Counted from the stretch's first letter, positions 1-10,218 are shown. The stretch: DNA of 60,298 bases from Paenibacillus phocaeensis (GCF_900021165.1 NZ_FCOQ01000015.1:1456-61753), one strand, 5' to 3'. A program made the numbers and translations. The notes: a model not told the origin generated them from the sequence alone.

Positions 1-1471
<1,471 letters not shown>

Positions 1472-1586
1472 AAAACTCCAAAAAGTGGCGTCAGGCTGAA
1501 CAAGCCGATCCGAGCACTTGCGGAGACTAACACGCAAATTCGTTTCGTATCCAGTTTTCAAGGATTAAACCTTGAATTTATGGCTT
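1472..1586 (+). other. 23S to tRNA spacer without a 5S rRNA gene
   Basis: This 115-base spacer holds the GTATCCAGTTTTCAAGGATT block commonly found after rRNA genes in Paenibacillaceae, where mature-end processing stems form. No 120-nt 5S-like sequence is visible here or between the tRNA genes that follow. The 5S gene of this operon must lie elsewhere, for example upstream of 23S, or be absent. Confidence 0.7.
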
Positions 1587-1678
1587 GGAGAGATACCCAA
1601 GTGGCTATAAGGGGACCCTCTGCTAAGGGGTTAGACTGCGTAAGCGGTGCGAGGGTTCGAATCCCTCTCTCTCCGCCA
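1587..1678 (+). tRNA. tRNA-Ser (anticodon GCT)
   Basis: The seven-base acceptor stem GGAGAGA pairs with TCTCTCC, the long variable arm is typical of class II serine tRNA, and the anticodon loop shows GCT. The discriminator base is G and CCA is encoded. It is the first of eight tRNA genes read in the rRNA direction, presumably cotranscribed with it. Confidence 0.97.
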
Positions 1679-1699
1679 TTTGTACAAGCTTAATATTGT

Positions 1700-1776
1700 G
1701 GCGGCGTAGCTCAGCTGGCTAGAGCGTACGGTTCATACCCGTGAGGTCGGGGGTTCGATCCCCTCCGCCGCTACCA
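1700..1776 (+). tRNA. tRNA-Met (anticodon CAT, elongator type)
   Basis: The acceptor stem GGCGGCG closes with CGCCGCT, leaving a G-U pair at position 1-72. The anticodon loop is TTCATAC, giving CAT. The body closely resembles the elongator methionine tRNA of B. subtilis rather than the initiator. CCA is encoded. Confidence 0.93.
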
Positions 1777-1785
1777 TAACATCTC

Positions 1786-1861
1786 GGAGGCTTAGCTCAG
1801 CTGGGAGAGCATCTGCCTTACAAGCAGAGGGTCGGGGGTTCGATCCCCTCAGCCTCCACCA
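1786..1861 (+). tRNA. tRNA-Val (anticodon TAC)
   Basis: The acceptor stem GGAGGCT pairs with AGCCTCC, the anticodon loop CTTACAA gives TAC, and CCA is encoded. Length is 76 nt. Confidence 0.97.
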
Positions 1862-1895
1862 TCATCGACACCTTGCAAATAAATATTTACACCGT

Positions 1896-1971
<76 letters not shown>

Positions 1972-1984
1972 TTTATACCAATGC

Positions 1985-2061
1985 GGAGCCGTGGTGTAGA
2001 GGCCTAACATGCCTGCCTGTCACGCAGGAGACCGCGGGTTCGAATCCCGTCGGCTCCGCCA
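1985..2061 (+). tRNA. tRNA-Asp (anticodon GTC)
   Basis: The acceptor stem GGAGCCG pairs with CGGCTCC, the discriminator is G, the anticodon loop CTGTCAC gives GTC, and CCA is encoded. Length is 77 nt. Confidence 0.97.
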
Positions 2062-2144
2062 TTTATTTAAATATTTCCACCGTAAAGTGGGAAAGTGACT
2101 AACTTCACCGCTTTATTTTTTTGGAAATTTACCGAAAACCCTGC

Positions 2145-2217
<73 letters not shown>

Positions 2218-2267
2218 CTTTTATGCTCCTACATTATTTTCGAAGAATGCGGGAAGCATAATCATAT

Positions 2268-2353
2268 GGAGGCTTAGCGAAGTGGCCAAACGCAGCAGAC
2301 TGTAAATCTGTTCTCTGACGAGTTCGGTGGTTCGAATCCATCAGCCTCCACCA
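2268..2353 (+). tRNA. tRNA-Tyr (anticodon GTA)
   Basis: The acceptor stem GGAGGCT pairs with AGCCTCC. A long variable arm is present as expected for bacterial tyrosine tRNA, the anticodon loop CTGTAAA gives GTA, and CCA is encoded. Length is 86 nt. Confidence 0.97.
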
Positions 2354-2361
2354 GTTTTTAC

Positions 2362-2434
2362 GAGCCATTAGCTCAGTTGGTAGAGCACCTGACTTTTAAT
2401 CAGGGTGTCGAAGGTTCGAGTCCTTCATGGCTCA
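2362..2434 (+). tRNA. tRNA-Lys (anticodon TTT), CCA not encoded
   Basis: The acceptor stem GAGCCAT pairs with ATGGCTC, the discriminator is A, and the anticodon loop CTTTTAA gives TTT. The following bases are TGT, so CCA is not encoded. It is the last tRNA before the terminator of the rRNA-tRNA transcript. Confidence 0.96.
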
Positions 2435-2443
2435 TGTCAAAAG

Positions 2444-2472
2444 CCGTTGACCTTAGGGTTAACGGTTTTTTT
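2444..2472 (+). terminator. Terminator of the rRNA-tRNA operon
   Basis: CCGTTGACC and GGTTAACGG form a nine-pair stem with one G-U pair around a TTAG loop, followed by seven T residues. It begins ten bases after tRNA-Lys. Confidence 0.92.
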
Positions 2473-2561
2473 GCATTTGGAGCGGGATTTACGTTTGCTC
2501 TGGCGGGTATGATAAAATGATTTTAATCAACACTAAAATGCATGGAGAGAAAGGCAACGTT

Positions 2562-3662
2562 ATGGAGATCAAATGGCTGAAACAACAAGTGGAGAGCGTC
2601 ATCGGCGCGCCACTCTCGGAGAGCGTCTGGGAAGAACAGGCCTGGAACAAAGCCATACCGGAATCGGATGACCGGGAAGCCGGTCCTTACCGCATCGACC
2701 AGCGGTGGGTGTGGCTCGTGGAGCGTGTGCCGGGAAGCGTACGCGTCCTGGAGACGGAGAACCCCGAAGTGACGAAGGCGGAGGCACAGTTGATTCAATT
2801 GCTCCTCTCCGCAGCTCGCGTGCCCTCGCAACCTCTCCCCAGTTTGAAACGGGAGGATGAGATGCGCAGCATCCAGCTTGGGGAATGGCTGCAGGAGCGC
2901 CTGGAGCTGGGGGAACTGAACCAGCCGTTGCCTGAGCATTTTTCCATGAAGTCGAAGCTGAAGGGACAAATGCTGCCGTTCTTGCTGACCTGGGATAGTT
3001 CGGGACAGGGTCAGGTCATTTCCTTTTCCAAGCTGAACAAGCTCCTAAAGAGTTATTTCGGCGGCGAAGTGAGTTTGATTCCGCTCAAAGACGATTGGCT
3101 GATTCTGCTGGGTGAAGAGCTGTTTATGAACTTGCGCGAAGAGAGCGAGGAGGAGGCGGAAACCGAACGTGACCTGCTGGGCGCACTTTGCCAAGGGCTA
3201 TACGAGCTCGTAACCAATGAATGGGTGGGGAGCTTTCATCTGACGGTAGGGGGCGCGCTAATCGGGGAAGCGGAATTGGCATCCGCAACGTTGTTCTTGC
3301 GTCAGACGCTGATCCTTGGCCGTAAATTTAATGTGACCGATCCGATCCACCTGCCTTGGGAACTGAAGCTGGAGCGGCTGGTGTACAGCATACCGGAGGA
3401 GCAGCGCCGCCAATTTGCCCTGGAGCTGGGAGATCGCGCAGGTTTGCTGCAGGATGAGGAGACGCGGTCGACGTTGGAGACGTTTTTTGCGTTGGACTGT
3501 AATGTTAGCGAAACGGCAAAACGGCTCTATATTCACCGAAATACGTTATTATACCGGATCGATAAGTTCAAACAGGAGACCGGACTGGATGTCAGAACGT
3601 TTAATGACGCCGTTTTGGTCAAGCTGGAGCTGTTATTGTATAAAGTGACGAAAAGCCCTTAA
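2562..3662 (+). CDS. PucR/CdaR-type helix-turn-helix regulator
   Basis: This 366-residue protein ends in the helix-turn-helix typical of the PucR/CdaR family (about residues 305-360). The stretch CNVSETAKRLYIHRNTLLYR is the diagnostic part. The first 300 residues are not a recognised sensor domain and are rich in Glu and Leu. The ATG at 2562 is preferred over an in-frame ATG 45 bases upstream because AGAAAGG (2548-2554) stands eight bases before it. The gene lies between the tRNA terminator and msmX in the same direction, so control of sugar uptake through msmX is a possibility, but no target or ligand can be read from the sequence. Confidence 0.82.
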   Translation: MEIKWLKQQVESVIGAPLSESVWEEQAWNKAIPESDDREAGPYRIDQRWVWLVERVPGSVRVLETENPEVTKAEAQLIQLLLSAARVPSQPLPSLKREDEMRSIQLGEWLQERLELGELNQPLPEHFSMKSKLKGQMLPFLLTWDSSGQGQVISFSKLNKLLKSYFGGEVSLIPLKDDWLILLGEELFMNLREESEEEAETERDLLGALCQGLYELVTNEWVGSFHLTVGGALIGEAELASATLFLRQTLILGRKFNVTDPIHLPWELKLERLVYSIPEEQRRQFALELGDRAGLLQDEETRSTLETFFALDCNVSETAKRLYIHRNTLLYRIDKFKQETGLDVRTFNDAVLVKLELLLYKVTKSP

Positions 3663-3690
3663 GTTTTTTGTGCAGTTTGTGGATGGATGG

Positions 3691-3719
3691 TTGGACTCCT
3701 ATCGACTAATATATAAATA
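3691..3719 (+). promoter_or_regulatory. Possible sigma-A promoter for msmX
   Basis: TTGGAC (3691-3696) and TAAATA (3714-3719) are separated by 17 bases in an AT-rich stretch before msmX. Several overlapping -10 alternatives exist, so the exact hexamer is uncertain. Confidence 0.4.
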
Positions 3720-3791
3720 TAAAATGTATCCGATTTCATAAAGTGTCATAGAACCCTTAACACTAAATTTATTTAATGGGAGGCCAAACAC

Positions 3792-4913
3792 ATGGCAGGC
3801 GTACGTTTAGAACACATTTTCAAAAAATACCCAGGTGCTGCTAAAGCAACCGTAGAAGACATCAACCTTGATATTGCGGACAAAGAATTCCTCGTGCTGG
3901 TAGGTCCATCCGGTTGCGGTAAATCCACGACTCTTCGGATGATCGCCGGTTTGGAGGAAATTACAGAAGGTAAATTGTACATCGGCGATCGCGTCGTGAA
4001 CGACGTTGCTCCGAAAGACCGCGACATCGCGATGGTGTTCCAATCCTACGCGTTGTATCCGCATATGAACGTATATCAAAACATGGCATTTGGTCTGAAA
4101 CTGCGCAAAGTGAAGAAAGACGAAATCGACCAACGCGTACGCGAAGCTGCTAAGATCCTCGACATCGAGCATTTGCTGGATCGTAAACCGAAAGCTCTCT
4201 CCGGTGGTCAACGTCAACGGGTTGCCTTGGGCCGCGCAATCGTCCGCGATCCTCAAGTGTTCCTGATGGACGAACCGCTTTCCAACTTGGATGCTAAACT
4301 GCGCGGTCAAATGCGCGCGGAAATCACGAAGCTGGTGAAACGTCTGGAAACGACTTGCATCTACGTAACCCATGACCAGATCGAGGCAATGACGATGGGT
4401 GACCGGATCGTAGTTATGCATGACGGCATCATTCAACAAGCGGCTTCGCCAGAAGAGCTGTACAACCAACCAGGCAACATCTTCGTAGCTGGCTTTATCG
4501 GTTCTCCTACGATGAACTTCGTCAACGGTACTTTGGCTGAAGAAGCCGGTACGGTTCGTTTCAAAGCAACGAACATGGACGTTGTTGTGCCTCAAGGCAA
4601 AGCAACGGTTCTGAAAGAAAAAGGTTACATCGGCAAAGAAGTGATCATGGGTATTCGTCCTGAGGACATTCATGAAGAGCCTGTCTTCCTGGAAGCTTCG
4701 CCGCAAACGGCTTTCACCGCGAACGTGTACCTGACGGAAAACCTGGGTCACGAAATGCAATTGTACCTGAACGGTGCAGGCGGCGACGGCTTGATCGCTC
4801 GTGTAGACGGCCGTTCCAACACACGTGAAGGCGACAATGTGAAACTGGCGATCGATATGAACAAAATTCATATCTTCGACAAAGAAACAGAACGCAACGT
4901 GTTCTTTAGCTAA
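3792..4913 (+). CDS. msmX: MsmX/UgpC-type multi-sugar ABC importer ATPase
   Basis: This 373-residue protein energises carbohydrate ABC importers of the CUT1 family from the cytoplasmic side. It has Walker [10 protein letters not shown] (residues 38-46), the LSGGQ signature (136-140), Walker B VFLMDE (156-161) and a C-terminal TOBE/regulatory domain from about residue 235. The length matches MsmX. GGGAGG (3778-3783) precedes the ATG. It stands alone, flanked by its own terminator and with no permease or binding-protein gene next to it, as is usual for the shared ATPase in Bacillales. The two importers at 24.1-27.2 and 32.3-35.6 kb lack an ATPase gene and are likely clients; that link is inferred. 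Confidence 0.93.
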   Translation: MAGVRLEHIFKKYPGAAKATVEDINLDIADKEFLVLVGPSGCGKSTTLRMIAGLEEITEGKLYIGDRVVNDVAPKDRDIAMVFQSYALYPHMNVYQNMAFGLKLRKVKKDEIDQRVREAAKILDIEHLLDRKPKALSGGQRQRVALGRAIVRDPQVFLMDEPLSNLDAKLRGQMRAEITKLVKRLETTCIYVTHDQIEAMTMGDRIVVMHDGIIQQAASPEELYNQPGNIFVAGFIGSPTMNFVNGTLAEEAGTVRFKATNMDVVVPQGKATVLKEKGYIGKEVIMGIRPEDIHEEPVFLEASPQTAFTANVYLTENLGHEMQLYLNGAGGDGLIARVDGRSNTREGDNVKLAIDMNKIHIFDKETERNVFFS

Positions 4914-4935
4914 TCCGTTAGCGATAAATGAAGAG

Positions 4936-4959
4936 ACCGCCCTTCGGGGCGGTTTTTTT
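4936..4959 (+). terminator. Terminator after msmX
   Basis: ACCGCCC and GGGCGGT form a perfect stem around TTCG, followed by seven T residues, about 20 bases after the msmX stop codon. Confidence 0.95.
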
Positions 4960-5028
4960 GCTGAATGGGGGAAAGCTCGGTTCCGAGGAAGGGCCACGGG
5001 GTTGCTCTAGGGACGATGATTGATTTAC

Positions 5029-5057
5029 GTGACAATTTCCTTTACGATGAATACATT
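5029..5057 (+). promoter_or_regulatory. Possible promoter of the hprK operon
   Basis: GTGACA (5029-5034) and TACATT (5052-5057) are 17 bases apart and lie 115 bases upstream of hprK, after the msmX terminator. The rest of the 4960-5171 gap shows no feature I can support. Confidence 0.45.
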
Positions 5058-5171
5058 GAGTGATCCAGTAACAAGAGGAATGAATGCCGTCTAGGCAGCT
5101 TATATTGGAGCCGGAGCTCATGGAGGACGGGCTGTTCCGTCTAAGATGCCGGCAGGGAAAGGAAGAGCACC

Positions 5172-6113
5172 ATGGTGAAAAAAGTGAAAGTATCCGAGTT
5201 GGTCAACCAGTTCGGACTCGAGGTGGTTTCCGGAGAGCAGGGGTTGAAACGTGCGATCACGGTGGATGATCTGTATCGTCCGGGCCTCGAGATGGCTGGT
5301 TATTTTGAATACCACCCACCGGAGCGCGTTCAGATTCTGGGGAAAACAGAGCTGGCCTTCTTCGAGATGCTACCCGAGAAAGAGCGCAGGGATCGGATGG
5401 AACGGCTCTGCAGCAGCGAGGAGACGCCCTGCATTATCGTCACCCGGTCTTGGAAGGTTCCGGAGGAATTGATTGAGATCAGCTCAGAGAAGCAGATCCC
5501 GGTGCTTCGCAGCAGCATGGCGACAACGATTCTATCGAGCCGGATCACCAGTTTCCTGGAGCGGAAGCTGGCGCCAACGGCAACCATTCACGGGGTTCTC
5601 GTCGATGTATACGGGGTAGGGATGCTGATTACCGGCAGCAGCGGCATCGGGAAGAGCGAGACCGCACTGGAGCTGGTCAAGCGCGGACACCGTCTGATTG
5701 CGGATGATGCCGTGGAGATCCGGCAAACGTCGGACAATCAATTACACGGTTCGGCCCCTGAACTGATCCGGCACCTGCTGGAGATTCGCGGCGTCGGGAT
5801 CATCAACGTGATGACGTTGTTTGGCGCCGGGGCGATTCGGAATAACAAGCGCATTACGCTGGTCGTGAGACTGGAAGCCTGGCAGCAGGAGAAGCAGTAC
5901 GACCGGTTGGGACTGGATGAAGAAACGACGCGAATCATCGATACCGATGTGCCGCTGGCAACGATCCCGGTACGCCCGGGACGGAACTTGGCCGTTATTA
6001 TCGAAGTGGCTGCAATGAACTTCCGTTTGAAGCGCATGGGATACAACGCTGCTCTGCAGTTTACGACAAAACTGACCGAAACCATTGCGGAAGATATCGA
6101 CGATTTGGATTAG
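5172..6113 (+). CDS. hprK: HPr kinase/phosphorylase
   Basis: HprK phosphorylates and dephosphorylates Ser46 of HPr and Crh in response to glycolytic intermediates and phosphate, controlling CcpA-dependent catabolite repression. This 313-residue protein has the P-loop GSSGIGKS (155-162), the conserved His140 at the start of the catalytic domain, and the family signature [10 protein letters not shown] (204-213). The length equals that of Bacillus HprK. The ATG is preceded by GGGAAAGGA. The stop codon lies within the Shine-Dalgarno region of lgt, so the four-gene order hprK-lgt-ppaX-acyltransferase, as in B. subtilis, forms an operon. The HPr-like substrate protein is encoded at 46516. Confidence 0.97.
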   Translation: MVKKVKVSELVNQFGLEVVSGEQGLKRAITVDDLYRPGLEMAGYFEYHPPERVQILGKTELAFFEMLPEKERRDRMERLCSSEETPCIIVTRSWKVPEELIEISSEKQIPVLRSSMATTILSSRITSFLERKLAPTATIHGVLVDVYGVGMLITGSSGIGKSETALELVKRGHRLIADDAVEIRQTSDNQLHGSAPELIRHLLEIRGVGIINVMTLFGAGAIRNNKRITLVVRLEAWQQEKQYDRLGLDEETTRIIDTDVPLATIPVRPGRNLAVIIEVAAMNFRLKRMGYNAALQFTTKLTETIAEDIDDLD

Positions 6114-6124
6114 GAGCGTGAACG

Positions 6125-7183
6125 ATGGGCACTTTGTTATTGGACCCGATTGCATTTTCTATCGGGAGCTTGAAGGTACACTGGTACGGGCTGATTCTGG
6201 GAAGCGGTGCATTGGTTGGCCTTCTGTTGGCTGTTTGGGAAGGGAAGCGGTTCCGCATTCCCCAGGAATTTTTTATGGACTTGCTGCTGCTCGGGGTACC
6301 GTCGGCGATTATCGCTGCGCGGATTTACTACGTCGCCTTTATGTGGGACGATTACAAGAACAACTTCTGGGACGTCTTCAAAATCTGGAATGGCGGGATC
6401 GCTATCTATGGGGCGCTGATCGGCGCGATCATTTGCGCGGTCATCTTTGTGCGGCGTCGGGGCTATAACTTCTGGCGGATTGCTGATATCTGCGCCCCTT
6501 CCCTCATTATCGGGCAAATGATCGGACGTTGGGGGAACTTCGTGAATCAGGAAGCTTATGGAGGTCCAACGACGGAGAGTTTCCTTCGCGAGAACCTGCA
6601 CCTGCCATCGTTTATTGTAAATCAAATGAATATACAAGGGACATTCCATCATCCGACGTTTCTGTATGAATCGTTATGGAACCTGCTGGGCTTGATTCTG
6701 CTTCTCGTCTTGCGCAGACAGAAATTTTTGCGCTCCGGTGAATTGTTTGCCTCGTATTTCATTTGGTATTCGATCGGACGGTTCTTCATCGAAGCGCTGC
6801 GGACGGACAGCTTGGCATTCCAAGGAGCTTCCTGGCTTGCGTCGTTTGTGAATGGGCTGTGGGCTCCAATGACCTGGTTTGGCTTCGAACAGGGATATTT
6901 GGCACCGTCTTACGGCAACATCCGTATTTCTCAGTTGCTTGCAATCGGGCTGGTCATCGCCTCTATTGTTTTCATCATTGTACGCCGCCGGACCGTGCGT
7001 GATTTGCCCTACTATAGGGACCCTATTACGTCTACGAAGGTCGCCGCTGTAGAAGGATTGCCTGGAGCGGCTGGGACTGCTGAACCGGTGAAGGCGGAGC
7101 CGGACAAGGCAGCAGAACTGCCCGTGGAGGAGAGAGCGGAAGCAACGGAAGCACCCGAGGTACCGGAAGAGAAGAAGGAGTAG
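6125..7183 (+). CDS. lgt: Prolipoprotein diacylglyceryl transferase
   Basis: Lgt transfers diacylglycerol from phosphatidylglycerol to the lipobox cysteine of prolipoproteins in the membrane. This 352-residue protein has several hydrophobic segments and the family signature GRWGNFVNQEAYGG (134-147) with the essential Arg135. The last 45 residues form an acidic tail rich in Ala, Glu and Pro that is longer than in B. subtilis Lgt and probably lies in the cytoplasm as a disordered extension. GGAGCG overlaps the end of hprK. Substrates in this window would include the lipoproteins starting at 24090, 32314 and 52151. Confidence 0.96.
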   Translation: MGTLLLDPIAFSIGSLKVHWYGLILGSGALVGLLLAVWEGKRFRIPQEFFMDLLLLGVPSAIIAARIYYVAFMWDDYKNNFWDVFKIWNGGIAIYGALIGAIICAVIFVRRRGYNFWRIADICAPSLIIGQMIGRWGNFVNQEAYGGPTTESFLRENLHLPSFIVNQMNIQGTFHHPTFLYESLWNLLGLILLLVLRRQKFLRSGELFASYFIWYSIGRFFIEALRTDSLAFQGASWLASFVNGLWAPMTWFGFEQGYLAPSYGNIRISQLLAIGLVIASIVFIIVRRRTVRDLPYYRDPITSTKVAAVEGLPGAAGTAEPVKAEPDKAAELPVEERAEATEAPEVPEEKKE

Positions 7184-7189
7184 CGACAC

Positions 7190-7843
7190 ATGATAGACAC
7201 CGTGTTATTTGATCTGGATGGAACGATCATTAATACCAATGAATTGATCATTACAACCTTTCTGCATGTCATCGAGAAAAATGGCCTCAAACCGCACACT
7301 CGGGAAGAGATCATCCCGCACATGGGGATGACGCTGGAGCATCAGTTGCAGATCTTCTCGGGAAGGCAGGAGGTTGCGGATTTAGTGGCGGATTACCGGA
7401 GATATAACCGGGAGCGCCATGATGAGCTGATCCGTGAGTTCCCGCACGTGAAGGAAGTCATTTCGAAGCTGCATGAGCAGGGGATCACGATGGGCATCGT
7501 GACGACGAAGATTAAGGAAACGACCTTGCTTGCCTTGAACCACTTCGGGTTGAATCCGTATATGAAAGCCATCGTAACGGTAGAGGACGTAAAGCATCCG
7601 AAGCCGCATCCCGAGCCGATTCTGACGGCGCTGCGCGAGCTGAACGCCGATCCGGCGCGAACGCTGATGGTGGGCGACAGTGCTGCCGATCTGCAATGTG
7701 CCAAAGCTGCGGGCGTACAGGCTGCGGGAGTGGCGTGGTCGCTGAAAGGCGAAGCGATGCTGCGCAAGTATAATCCGGATTACATCCTTCAGGATATGAC
7801 CGATCTCTATGGGATCCTGGACATGGAGCCGGTGAGACCGTGA
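7190..7843 (+). CDS. ppaX: Pyrophosphatase PpaX (HAD family)
   Basis: PpaX hydrolyses the pyrophosphate released when HprK uses phosphate to dephosphorylate Ser-HPr. The 217-residue protein has the HAD nucleophile motif DLDGT (Asp8, Asp10), the lysine motif in VKHPKPHPEP, and the acidic motif MVGDSAADL. Length and position directly after hprK-lgt match B. subtilis ppaX. The start lies six bases after the lgt stop, and its own stop overlaps the next gene by four bases. Other HAD phosphatases look similar, so the name rests largely on gene order. Confidence 0.9.
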   Translation: MIDTVLFDLDGTIINTNELIITTFLHVIEKNGLKPHTREEIIPHMGMTLEHQLQIFSGRQEVADLVADYRRYNRERHDELIREFPHVKEVISKLHEQGITMGIVTTKIKETTLLALNHFGLNPYMKAIVTVEDVKHPKPHPEPILTALRELNADPARTLMVGDSAADLQCAKAAGVQAAGVAWSLKGEAMLRKYNPDYILQDMTDLYGILDMEPVRP

Positions 7844-8385
7844 GACAGGTCAAGCGGTATCCGGTTGAAGGGCCGAACGCGCTCTGGCAGCTGTACCGGA
7901 CGGTTAGTCCGTGGAAGGGCGTCCGCAATTTTATCTTCATCCAGATCGCCCGATACTGCCCCATTTTATCTGTGAAGAATGCGATCTATCGCCGAGTTCT
8001 TGGGATGAAGGTGGGGAAGCATACCGCGTTTGGGCTGATGGTGATGGTGGATGTGTTTTTTCCGGAGCTCATTACGGTCGGCCGAAATTCGGTCATCGGA
8101 TACAACACGACGATCCTCGCCCATGAATATTTGATCAAGGAATACCGATTGGGCGAGGTGCGGATCGGCGACGAGGTGATGATCGGGGCGAACAGCACGA
8201 TTCTCCCGGGGGTGACCATCGGGGACGGTGCGGTTGTCGCCGCTGGATCCGTGGTACATAAGGATGTCGCACCCGGCGCATTTGTCGGCGGCAACCCGCT
8301 GCGGGAGCTGGAGCGGAAGAGTTCCGAGAATGCGAATGCGGGGATGTCGTCGCAAGGAGTTCCAAACGACAGTGGTACGAAGTAA
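7840..8385 (+). CDS. Hexapeptide-repeat acyltransferase, YvoF-like
   Basis: This 181-residue protein belongs to the left-handed beta-helix acetyltransferases. Isoleucine-patch hexapeptides run from about residue 75 to 150 (for example IGDEVMIGANSTILPG and IGDGAVVAAGSVVHKDV), the fold used to transfer acetyl groups from acetyl-CoA. A GTG start at 7840 overlaps the ppaX stop (GTGA), showing translational coupling. B. subtilis carries yvoF at the same place before hisZ. The substrate cannot be told from the sequence; cell-wall sugar or polysaccharide is usual for such proteins. Confidence 0.85.
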   Translation: MRQVKRYPVEGPNALWQLYRTVSPWKGVRNFIFIQIARYCPILSVKNAIYRRVLGMKVGKHTAFGLMVMVDVFFPELITVGRNSVIGYNTTILAHEYLIKEYRLGEVRIGDEVMIGANSTILPGVTIGDGAVVAAGSVVHKDVAPGAFVGGNPLRELERKSSENANAGMSSQGVPNDSGTK

Positions 8386-8445
8386 GGTGCCCCTCCCCTA
8401 GGTTAGCAATCAGGTTAGGGGTACCCGAACACACTTCCGAATGCG

Positions 8446-8630
8446 CTAACGCTGATCAGGAACGCTATTGCAGCAAATTGGACGCTGTAGAAATTTTAAC
8501 GACGATGAGCAACGCTATTTCGTGGAAAATGCCTGATTTCGGCAGCAACAAGGAACAATAAGCATTGTAGTAAGCGTTAGAATTGCCGAACCGGGATTTT
8601 GGCGGGTATAAGCTCTGTGGCAAGCGTTAG
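8446..8630. repeat. Four-module intergenic element, copy A (185 bp)
   Basis: Four 24-bp modules begin at 8446 and 8496 (forward) and at 8557 and 8607 (inverted). In forward orientation each starts YTAACG and ends TATT (TATA in the last). Modules within each pair are 50 bp apart and the element is symmetric about its centre. Exactly the same spacing occurs at 43195 and 59946. The rest of the 8386-8989 gap holds only a terminator and a probable promoter. Confidence 0.85.
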
Positions 8631-8716
8631 CGGGGGAGCTGTGGTTGCCTGGGGCGAGGAACGGCGAGGACATCATGGTCTGGAAACCAGTTGGAAGCCA
8701 CGAACCACAGCATAAT

Positions 8717-8765
8717 GAAAAAGCGGTCTCGAACCCGGCATCTCGCCGATCGGGACCGCTTTTTC
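8717..8765. terminator. Hairpin terminator, probably bidirectional
   Basis: AAAAAGCGGTC and GACCGCTTTTT are inverted copies flanking a 26-base interior that can pair partly. A-tracts and T-tracts on both sides allow termination in either direction. It separates the hprK operon and repeat A from the next gene. Confidence 0.75.
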
Positions 8766-8870
8766 CGCGTTACTGGAGCGGGATCTTGATTTCTTGGGGT
8801 TTGAGTCCGAGGATCCTTCCCAATGTGTAATGCAGCGAACAGGGATTACCGGCGAAGCAGGCCAAACGGT

Positions 8871-8898
8871 TTTACGATGGACCAACTTCTGGTATAGT
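8871..8898 (+). promoter_or_regulatory. Possible promoter of the membrane acyltransferase
   Basis: TTTACG (8871-8876) and TATAGT (8893-8898) are 16 bases apart and lie about 90 bases before the GTG start at 8990. Confidence 0.5.
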
Positions 8899-8989
8899 GA
8901 AAAGAGCACTCGGGAGAAACTTTTGCCATAAACAGGCGTCTAGTCCATAAATAAGGCTATCTTCTTAATTATGAATAGGGGTTGGTTGA

Positions 8990-10207
8990 GTGAGCAAGGT
9001 GGTCAAGGAACGTCTGCCGCAGCTGGACATTTTTCGGGCGCTAGCGATCTTCAGCGTGATCCAGGTGCATGCCTCATCGTTCGCAGCGGCGGAACAAGCG
9101 CTGAATTCACCGGTCTACTACTTTTATAATTGGCTGAATATTTTTTTCAAAATCGGAACCCCGTCGTTCATCTTTCTAAGCAGCTTCGTGCTCTTCTACA
9201 ATTATTACGATCAGCCGATCAGCCGCAAGCTGGTCCGCAAGTTCTATAAGAAACGCCTGACCTATATCATTTTGCCATACCTGCTGGTCTCCTGCTGCTA
9301 TTTCATGCTGCTGGCGATTTATCGCCACGATTTCATCAACAATTCCAAGATGTATGAGTTGAAGTCGTTGGGACTAGCGCTCCTGAACGGTACGGCGTAC
9401 ACCCACCTCTATTTCGTATTCATCAGCATTCAATTCTACCTGTTATTCCCGCTGTTTTTGTGGTTGTTTCAGTCCTTTCGGAATCACCGCGCGCTGCTTG
9501 CTTTAATCCTGCCCTGTGGTCTTGCCCTGCAGTGGGGCTTCGTGTTCTGGAATAAATACGAGCTGCAGCTGACGAATAAAGCCAGCTATGCGATTACCTA
9601 TATGGGGTACTACATGCTGGGGGCGGTACTGGCGATCGGGTTTGGCAAAATCAAGGTCTGGCTCAACACGGAATGGAAAGCGCTGTCTAAGGATCAGAAG
9701 GGATGGACAGCCGCTCTCTGGGGCGGGTGGCTGCTGGTGGCTTTCCTTCATGTTCAGTTGTGGTACGCCTATCGTCAGGGGCTCGCGTCGCCCAACTCCC
9801 TGTGGTTTGAACTGCTGTGGAACGTCCACTCCTTGTTCTCCGCGTTGGTGCTGCTGAAGGCCGCGTTTTATATTCAGAGAAAAGGCTCGGCCTTTTGGAT
9901 TCGGACGCTGACCCGGGTCGGCGAGCTCTCCTTCGGGATTTATTTGTTTCATCCTTTCGTGCTGTTCATGTACCGGCTGCTCTGGAGCGAGGACCGGTTG
10001 CCCGGCGCTTCGATCGGCTATCTGATCTATATCGGGATTGGCTCTCTGGGGGCCTTGTTTCTCTCGTGGGGATTCGTGCAGTTCTCCTTCCGGCGGCTGC
10101 CGTTTGCTGCGTGGTTCCTCGGGAACGTCCCGGCTTCTTTACGCAAAAATAAACCGACCCGACCGCGGGAGAGCGGACAAAGCCCATCGGTTGGCGCGAA
10201 TCTGTAA
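8990..10207 (+). CDS. Acyltransferase-3 family membrane protein
   Basis: This 405-residue protein has about ten hydrophobic segments and the acyltransferase-3 signature near the N-terminus, Arg16 and His27 spaced R-x10-H, in LDIFRALAIF followed by SVIQVHASS. Family members such as OatA and WecH move acetyl or other acyl groups across the membrane onto cell-envelope sugars. The C-terminal tail after residue 380 is basic and hydrophilic. The GTG start follows ATAGGGG. The gene is monocistronic between a terminator and the his promoter, and interrupts the gene order known from B. subtilis, so it may be an insertion. The acceptor molecule is unknown. Confidence 0.85.
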   Translation: MSKVVKERLPQLDIFRALAIFSVIQVHASSFAAAEQALNSPVYYFYNWLNIFFKIGTPSFIFLSSFVLFYNYYDQPISRKLVRKFYKKRLTYIILPYLLVSCCYFMLLAIYRHDFINNSKMYELKSLGLALLNGTAYTHLYFVFISIQFYLLFPLFLWLFQSFRNHRALLALILPCGLALQWGFVFWNKYELQLTNKASYAITYMGYYMLGAVLAIGFGKIKVWLNTEWKALSKDQKGWTAALWGGWLLVAFLHVQLWYAYRQGLASPNSLWFELLWNVHSLFSALVLLKAAFYIQRKGSAFWIRTLTRVGELSFGIYLFHPFVLFMYRLLWSEDRLPGASIGYLIYIGIGSLGALFLSWGFVQFSFRRLPFAAWFLGNVPASLRKNKPTRPRESGQSPSVGANL

Positions 10208-10218
10208 CTCTGCATTCC

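Noticed and set aside
5084..5269. 61-codon open frame with an ATG after AAGAGGAATGA, upstream of and overlapping hprK
   Set aside because: Half of it lies inside hprK in another frame, the translation is basic and unrecognised, and the hprK start has its own ribosome binding site. It is most likely chance.
8446..8630. Transposon or MITE interpretation of the four-module elements
   Set aside because: No transposase, no consistent terminal repeat beyond the modules, and no target-site duplication are visible. The internal geometry is conserved while the sequence varies, which is opposite to recent transposition.
8645..8830. 61-codon open frame in the gap before the membrane acyltransferase
   Set aside because: It reads through a strong hairpin terminator and its product is not protein-like.
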